A stretch of 64,000 bases of DNA from Rhineura floridana (lineage: Eukaryota > Chordata > Lepidosauria > Squamata > Rhineuridae): positions 25,426,203 through 25,490,202 of the forward strand of contig NC_084493.1 of the NCBI RefSeq assembly GCF_030035675.1, in the 5' to 3' direction. Shown here one piece after another: positions 49,301 through 58,300 of this stretch; the first letter of the stretch is position 1; the number at the start of each line of letters is the position of its first letter. A program made the translations under genes and the position numbers. The notes beneath the pieces were generated by a model that did no database searches, was not told the origin of the DNA, and worked only from the letters and a program-made list of their open reading frames with translations.

Positions 49301-52300
49301 CCAGTGGCCCATCTAGTCCAGCATCCTGTTCTCACAGTGGCCAACCAGCAGGGGTGTAGTCATCTGGGGTCTCGGGGGGTCTTAGACCCCTTACTTTTTG
49401 GGGAGCAGGGTCCCTATTTCTCCAGCATCCTACAAGCCAATCAGCATGAAAGGGGAGTGTGTTAGACACTGAGAAGAATCTTCTAACATGCTTCCTTGTC
49501 CTTTCCTGCTGATCAGAGTGAAAGGAGGTGAGTCAGCCACTGAGACGACTCTTCACAGTAGCTAACCCTTTCATGCTGATTGGCTCCTAGGGACATCTCC
49601 TGTTGTGGGAGAAGGCGTGCGTGAGAAGGACTGAGAAGTGTGGAGATGACAATGGAGAGCGAGCAAATGAGTGAGGGTGCGTGGCTGTCATGAAGGAACT
49701 CTGCGCTCCTGAATTTGCCACTACCCTACTGGCAACCAGGTGCCTATGGCAAACTGAAAAGGAAGTCCTGAGTGCAACAGTACACACTCCACCTGTGATT
49801 CCCAGCAACTGGTGTTTTGAGGCATGCTGAGTCCAACAGTAGAGGCAGAACATAGTGATTGCGGCTAGTAGCCATTGATAGCCTTATCCTCCATGAATTT
49901 GTGTAATCCAATTTAAAGCCATCCAAGTTGGTGGCCATTATCTCGTCGCGTGAGAGCAAATTCCATACTTTAACCATGCAGGTCCCTCTTTCTTTCTTTT
50001 CCTCCCCCCACAAAGAAAAATAAAAGAAAAAGGGATGTGTTAGTCCCCTTCCCTCCTCCTGGTGAGCTGACGGGGAGGGGGCAGCGAGCAACCAGTGCAG
50101 CAAGAGAGCAAGGGAAAGTGGTATGGTGGTCCCTTGGAGGGCATCTTGCTCATCCCCCCAAACCTGGCAGCACCACTGCCTGCAACCTACACCCAACACA
50201 CCATTTAATACTGAGGACAAATCACGCCCTGCATGAAACAGACATTCTGTGCGAAATACACATTCTGTGGGAACTAGCACATTCAGTTCATCTCTGATCG
50301 TTCCGAGGTCTGAGGGAAAATGCTTTGGGATGGCGCAGAGGAGCTGCTATTATGTCAGGGGAGGTGAAGAAAACAAGAGGCCCATTTACCTGGCATTCCA
50401 AGGCATTGATGCGAGCTTCGGCCCTCTCCAGTTTAGAAATCAATGAGAGCTTTTCGGTGCTGTTGGAAAATGTATCCTGTAAGGAGTGGAAAAAACGTCT
50501 GATGACATAAGGAGAGAGAAGGGGCATGTGAAAGATATGAAATGCAATCCCAGCCAGCCTCTGGGTTGCTGGTTAGAGATGGGACAGATACTCAGTTCAG
50601 TTCACAGTTAAAGCTGAATCTAACAAAACCATACTTTCTCAAACAATAAGAGAACCATAAAGCAACCATCCGTCAAAATTTGCACTTATCCGAATTCTGC
50701 AATGCAGTTCTTCAACCAAACAATATTTACAAAAATGCATTCTGTTAGGAGAAATTGCTTGCAAACATGTGCATTAGTCAAAACTGCATACAAACATGTT
50801 TATTATAGGAAATTTACGCTATGATGCTGAAGAATTTTCATGAGGATTTTTTTAAAAAAATCACATACTGCTGCAGAAATATGTGGTACAGAATTTAAGA
50901 CTGCAAAAATGAGAAACTGAGAGAACTGGAAAGATCCTTCCATCCCTATATTCCAGATAGGGATAGGTGATTTCTGTCAGTGTCGGTAATGTGTATTTCC
51001 ACATCAGTTTGCAAAGTATGTTTTTTAAAAAATCATTGTGATAAGTTATCAGCATGTTAGTGTAAATACATTTTTATATGCAATTTTGCCTAATATACAT
51101 ATTCCTGCAAAGCAATTTTCCCTTAAAAGAAAGCATTTTTGTATGTTATTTTCACCAGTTTATGCTTTTATATGAACACTTTGCCCTAGTATATGCATTT
51201 TTGTGCACATTATTTGGCTGGAGAACTTAATTGCAAAGTTCAGAAAAGTGTGAACTTCAAAGGATGGTTGTGTTTTGGGTTGCATATTGGTTGGGAAAAT
51301 GTGAATTAGATAAAATGCAAAGTGAACCAATTTTCTGCTCTATCCCTAGTGAAAGGAAAGTCGGAGTTTTGATCCTGACAGTAGGCTGGGAAGTGTGGAT
51401 CAGTTCAGTTCATATCAGAATTTGTCAGTGGCGGCTGGTGACTCCATGTCAGTGGGGCAGTGGAATCCACTCTGGGTTTTACTTTCAAAGAGCTGTCAAG
51501 GTGCTTTCAGACTAAAACCTGAAACAGATTCTACTGCCCCCACTGACATGAAGCCACAAAACACCACTAGAATTTGCAAAGGATAAATTCCTCAAGCATC
51601 CCTGGTGTCAGCCAATCCAGCCCAAAGTGAAAGGAAATATTGCTACCCTGTCCCAGAGGTCCAAAACACCACAGTGACTTGCTGTCACTGCACTAGATGT
51701 TGAGCGAAGTCACTCCCTCTCTCCCCATCACCCGAAGGGGCTACAAAAGCATTGTGGTGACTTCCATTTAATTCAGAGGTGAGCAAACTATGGAGCTAGT
51801 CCAGAGGTGGGGAATTTCAGGCCTGGGGGCCAGATATAGCCCTCTCAGCCTCTTTATCAGGCCCTCAGGATATTGTTGCCATATTCCCGTTCCACAAATC
51901 CGGGCAGGCTAATTTGCATATTATGCCAATTATTTGCATATTATGCCAATTATTTGCATATTAATATTTGCATTGTCCAGTTGTTTTGTTTTTGTGCCTA
52001 GAAATTACCACCAAAAACTGGGGAAAGATGTGAGAAATCTTTTTTTTAAAAGCAACATTTTCAGCCTTAAAAGCCTAGACTCTAGTTTCCAACACTATGG
52101 AATATTGATTGATTGATTGATTGATTGATTAAGAGGATTTGTATCCTGCCCTTCTGCTGTTAAAAACAGAGCTCAGCACAGCTTGCAAATATAATAAAAA
52201 CAATAAAAATACACAATCAATATAAAAACATAATAAAAACACAAAATAGCAACAAACATAAAGTAAGTCAGGGCAGCAGTACGGTTAACCATATACGATA

Positions 52301-55300
52301 TATTTCAGAGATGTGGTGGGTGGAGAAAAACAAGAAGCCAAAATGTTAGGCAAAGGAGTCTTTCACACCACATGCTCAGTTCTAAATACTGTTGCAGCAA
52401 GTTTTACAAGTTCCTCCAGTATTCCACTGGTGCAGGCACTCAGACATTCAAAGTATCTGTATGTTTCTTAGGTTTTATAAAAGCAGAGCTTTGCTTAACT
52501 CAAAATTTCTTCTCCCTTTGATCAACCACATCTAAACAGGTTCCATCTCCATACTCAAAATGAAACTGGGCCTGGAAGTGTGCAACAACCACACATATAC
52601 CTTGCTAATTAGATTACCAATGCCAGGATGTCTGTCTTATCGACTACTCTCCTGCTCCCTCCCCCACCGGGCATCATGAAAGACCCAGTCCCGGGCTCAG
52701 AAAGAAAATAAATATCTGGTCCTCTTCAAAGTACTGATAAGCCTCTTGTTTCAATTAAAATAATAATTATAAATTCTTGCTCTTCTCACTAATGGGAGTT
52801 AATTATCTTGCATATGCTGCTGTTGCTTCTATGGCTGTAACGGAGTGAGGTTAAAGATAAGTGAAATGCAAATAGGAAAAAATAACACAAAAGGCAGTAA
52901 CACTTTCCTAAATGTAATACCATACCAACCACAAGAAGATTCCTATGAGTAAGGCAGAAAACTCAGCATCCCACAACCAGTCAGGATTCATAACCAAAAA
53001 CCCAAACTAAAAAAATCCTAGCAGACAGTCAGCCAAGGTCACAGAAATCCCCATGCAGCATAACCTGACCTGGGGACTGCAGTTAATGCAGAATGCTGCA
53101 GCACAATTGTTGACATGAGTGAGATCCTATCAGCACATAATATCTCTGCTCCGAAATCTGTGCTGGCTGCTGATTTGCTACCAGGCCAAGTTCAAGCTGT
53201 GCTTTCCATGTTATGGGTGCCACATAGTACTTGTTCTGCTCTTGTAAGAAATCAGTCCTGTAAAGTGGCAGCACCTACGCTTTGGAACTCCTTGCCTATT
53301 GACATTAGGCAGACGCCTCTTTTCAGCACCTGCTAAAATCTGTTTTCTTGAGGCAAGCCTCTCCAGGCATGTGGAAGCTATTGTGTTTTTAAATCTGTTT
53401 TTAACTCATTGTTGGTTTTATTATTTTGAATGTTTTTAAGTATCTGTCCTTAATGCTTTTGTCAATAATTTTATTGTTTTAATTCTTTCTGTAAACTTCT
53501 TTGAGATTTTTTACAATAAAGCAGTATATAAATGTTGTAAATGAAAATACATAAATAAATGTTGGAGTCACTGTGGCCCTTGAGTCTCTTCCCACTTTTA
53601 GGAACCAAGGAATCTGCCTTATACTAATTCAGGCCATTTCGTACCATGATTTCTTAAATGCAATACCATACCAACCACAACAAGATTCCTATGAGTAAGG
53701 CAGAAAACTAAGCATCTCACAACCAGTCAGGATTCCTAACCAAAAACCAAAAATATGATAAATGAAGAAATATTTATATAAGCATGACTATCAAATATAT
53801 TTATTATTTACACAAACTGTAAAGATATTTATAGTGCAATCCTAGGTTTATTTATTCAGAAGCAAGTCCCAGTATATTCAGTGGGGCTTACTCAAACAGG
53901 GACAGAAATGCAACCTCAAGTGATAAGCAACTTCATTCACACAACCCAAAATTCCGAATCATGCCACTTTATGCTGTTTTGCAACTGTTTATACTTGTTT
54001 TTATGGTTATTGGATTTTAAATGGCTTTATTTCTTGTTGTGAGCTGCCTTGGTTTCCAACCCTACCTCACAGGGTTGTTGGAAATACTCCATACATGCAC
54101 ACACACACACACTGCAGATGTATAAATACATACAGCCCATATAATAGTTTATTGTCAAACCAGTTGGTCATTGCAGAAAAATCAGTATTAGTTTTAAAAA
54201 AATCAGTATTAGTTTCCTACAGAATAAAAGCTGTAATACCTGCCTACTTGCTTTAAAATAGGACTGGAGGAGAGACAGAAAGAGTTAGAACACAAACACA
54301 ATTCTTTTTTACATTCACTCCAAAGTCCCACTGATTTTCAGAACATTCATAACCATGTCTACTCAAAAGTAAGTCCTATTGAATTCAATGGGATTTACTC
54401 TGGGCATATGGGATTAGCATTGCTTTTACAAAAGCAAGTGTTGGGAAGGTTTTCAAAACACTGCCCAGGATCTGACTCCTGCACACAAGAGGAAAAAAAC
54501 TGAAATGTATATGCTTACCCAATTTATGAAATTTTCAGATAAACAGAGGGGGAAACTACCATTTTTGGCATTGCAATGAGGTTTTCTAGACACTGCCTCA
54601 GGTCAACCAAATGCAACTCTGGCTTCACTGATTAGCTGCAATCCTGAATGGGCAGGGTTAAAGCTACGAAGTGCTACGTAGTACTGTTTAAAGAAAGATT
54701 TAACAGCTGAGGGGGGGGCGGCTGACGTTTTTATGTATATCTCGAGAACTGGACCATCTAGAAACTTTTTAAATTAAAGCTGAGAATCTGGGCCATCTAA
54801 GGGGCTAAAAGGGCACCGGGTGGCATGCAAAGAATAAGGGTAAAACCCGGCTAACCAGGCAATATGGCAACCCTACCTCGGGACTCTTCTTAGGCCACCC
54901 CCCCTCTCCTCAGGCCACCCCCCCGACAGCCCTGCTTTGCACTCTCCTTGTGTGTTTTGGCCTGACTGGAATGTGTCACTGAACTCTGATAATGACTCTT
55001 GCTTGCAGGATAAAGAGGGGTGTGTGAGTCTTTGTACTACTCTACAAAGGTAAAATTTACATTTTTTTCTCCGCCCACCTTTCCCTCTGGCGTTATTGGC
55101 ATGTGGCCCTCAGAAGGATGCACAGAAAGGAATGCGGCCCTTGGGTTGTAAAAGATTCCCTACCCCCGCTGTCCTGGTGGAAAAGGAACTCTCTCCACCC
55201 TGTCACCTAAAGAGGCCATAAAAACATGGTAGCGAAGTTCATTTAATTCAGGGATGAGCCACCTGTGGCTCTAGGCTTAATTTTATGCAGCCCGTGGCTT

Positions 55301-58300
55301 CATCCCAAAAGACTTTTGCAAGTGATCAGCTCAGACCTTTGGCGAAAGCAATCTTTCCTTCCCCTGGCAGCCTGCTGGCTAGGGAGAAAGAAGGGGGGCA
55401 GAGAAAGTGACAGAGGGGGGGTATCAGAATGGGGGGGGAGAAAAGGATGTGGGTGAAAGAGAGAGTGAAGAGGGTGTATGAGAAGAAGAAGAAGAAGAAG
55501 AAGAAGAAGAAGAAGAAGAAGAAGAAGAAGAAGAGAGAAGGGGTAACTCCACTCACACTTTTGGTTCTGGCCTTGCCTGCTGCTGGCTTTGGCTCTGCTC
55601 ATAGTCAGCAAACGCCCCCTGGAAGATTGCCGCCCAAGGAAATGTGGCCCTTGACAGAAAAGAAGGTTGCCCACCTCTGATTCAATTCACTAGGGTATTA
55701 TGCACAGAATAAATGTTTTGATTTAATTCAACAGGATAACTTGGTTGCTGAATTGCAACATCTTACCGGCAAGGCTTGCTGCTGCAATATGATGGGGGAA
55801 CGGTAACAGGAGGACTTCCCCAGTTCATCTCGGAGCCTCATGTTCTCCATCATCAGGGTGGAGTAGAGACCCTTGGACCAGCTGTCACCTGGGACTGGGG
55901 ACGAATAAGACAGACAATGCTCAGAAAGGAACAGGCAAACGGATGATAGAAACTCTCTAGTTTTGGGGGTTGAAAGTTGCAGCTCAACTCCAGTTCAAAA
56001 ATTACCCAACCTTGGCTAGTTCTGTGCTGCAACCTATGGAACTGAAATCTCTGGGGTTAATTAGTACATTCAGGGAATATATGAAGTTTCTTATACTGGA
56101 TTAGACCATGGGTCCATCTAGTTCAGTATTGTCTACATCATGGGTGGGCAGATTTACTGGGCGATTTGCAGTAGAGTGACAAGGATCCCTGACTCCCAAC
56201 ACAGAGATGGGGTACCTGTGATCCTTCAGATGTTGTTGGACTTCAACTTCCATCAGCCCTAAGGAGCTGGACTCTATCGCTCCTATGAATCATGGCCGAC
56301 ATGGCCAATGATCAGAGCTGATGGGAGCAGTAATCCAACCATGAGACAGGCTCATAGGATGCTGGAGACATAGGAACCCTACTGGGACCCTGTTTCCAAA
56401 AAAAATAAAGGGCCTAAGACACCCCCCCCAAGACCCCGGATGACTACTGCATAGGAGGTACAAAAATGGTTTGTAGTCCACTTACGTGCACCTAGCGATA
56501 AGTCAGAGAATTGAGTGTCCTCTTTGAACCGCTCCTTCATCTTCCCTTCCAGCATTGTCTCCATCCTTTCTATGACCTTTTGTTGGAAGGAAGCAGTGGA
56601 TGAGTTCAGATAAGAAGAGGAAAGGGACCTTCACTCCATCTTAAGCCTCAGCGGGAGAGGGAGAGCTGTTATGTGCTAGGCTCCAGCCATGTGCTACGTG
56701 TAAGGCTTCAGCTAAGCACCATGTACTGGAAGTCCCATTTCATTGCAAAATGTGGAAATTTCAAAGAAGCAGATTTCAGCAAAACATTAGGAGAAACTCC
56801 TGAATGGTAAGAGAAGAGTAAAACAGACTGCCTTGGGAAACAGTAGTCTCTTCTTCAAAGGAGTTATTTAAGCAGAGGCTGGACAGCCACCTTTCGGGGA
56901 TGCTGTAGTTGCATGTTCGCATTGAACAGGGGGTTGGGTTAGATGACCTCCAAGTTCCCATCCAACTCTAAAATTCTATAGCAAAACTCTGTTGCTATTG
57001 AGGACCAAGCTAGACCAGTAGCCTTCAAGACCTGGGAGCAAAATAAAATGAAATGAAATGAAAATCCCCCCTTTTTATTTGGCTAAAGAGCAGGATAGAA
57101 ATTCTTTAAATAAATAAATAAATTTATGCAGCAATGTAAATTTAGACTTTGGGCTTCATGTTTTTATGCGGTGAGTGTACCATAAATGGCAAAGTGCATT
57201 ACTTCGCTTACTTCAAATTGTGGTGAGGCAGCCCTTTTGCGTTTTGAGGCCCTCTAGCATTCTGCTGAGTGGGCCCCACCCCCTGACTTTTGCCCCAAAG
57301 TTCTGCCCTGAGGGCACTTTTGCTTTCATGCTTCTTTCATCAGCTGCCACTCACCTTTTCCTGCTTCCTCACAGCATCTTCCAGAGCTTGCATCTTGGCG
57401 ACCTTAGCCTGGTATTTCCTTAGCACCATCTGCTGCTGGTGGTGAGCTCGTTGTAGCATCACCAAGTCCTTTTCCCGGTCATTTTTCTGGTGGGGGAAGA
57501 ATCAAGGTCACTGAGATGGGAAGGAGTCATACTCCTAGTGAGGGTGGGAGAGGGTTCTTTGTGAAGGACTCTGGACAGACACAGACCTGGTGAGATGGAA
57601 ACCCTCTAGTGATCTGGTAACCGACTCACCCCATCAAAAATACATTTATTATTATATTTTTAAAGAAAAAATTAGAAAAGAACATACATATTTTTTGTGT
57701 GCCTTTTACTTAGTAAACACACTTTTGTATACAATTTTGCCTAATGTGCACATTTTTGCAAACCATCTCCACTAATTTAATTATTTTTGTACATTAGTTT
57801 TGACAAACGTAATCATTTTTGTGTGCACTTTTCTGCAATATACGCTTTTTCTATGCGTGTTTTGGTGGTTTGGTTGGAGAACTTAATTGCAAAATTTGGC
57901 AAAGTGTGAATTTCAAAGGATAGATGTGTTCTGTTTGCATACTGGTTTGGGAAGTGAAAATTATATTTCCCATTCCTACCTACAATAGAGGACCTCTCCA
58001 AAGCTGCATTGAGTGTCAAACACAGGAGTGCTTACCCGAATCAGTTCATTCTGCAGCCTTTGCACCCGGTCTTTCATCCTGGCCATCTCCCGAGCCCCAG
58101 AGGTTAGTTTTTGCTTAAGAGCCACTAAAACAAACAAACAAATACACACAGAGCTTGGAGAAAACCTCATCAAAGTGAGCCATGCCTCATATAGACAATG
58201 GTGGATGCTCTGTCTTCTGTGATATGAGAGGCTTCTTGGCTTACGTACCCCAGCTCTGAATGTTAGTGGGTGAAGCTGTGACCATGTCAAACTACTTTAT

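Larger units (their letters stand above)
51801..55170 (-). mobile_element. Family F hAT-like element, split by a 3-kb hAT-like element
   Basis: CAGAGGTGGGGAATTTCAGGCCTGGGGGCC ... CAGGCCCTCAGGA, resuming at 54876 with CCTCGGGACTCTTCTTAGGCCACCC and ending GATTCCCTACCCCCGCTG. The pattern agrees with 34222-35019. Confidence 0.65.

Noticed and set aside
52895-53760. Direct repeats of about 105 bases considered as paired LTRs
   Set aside because: They are too short, lack TG...CA ends and have no flanking 4-6 base duplication. The interior is a CR1 3' fragment.
55300-55680. Poly-Leu/Phe and poly-Lys frames
   Set aside because: They are translation of the GAA microsatellite on either strand.
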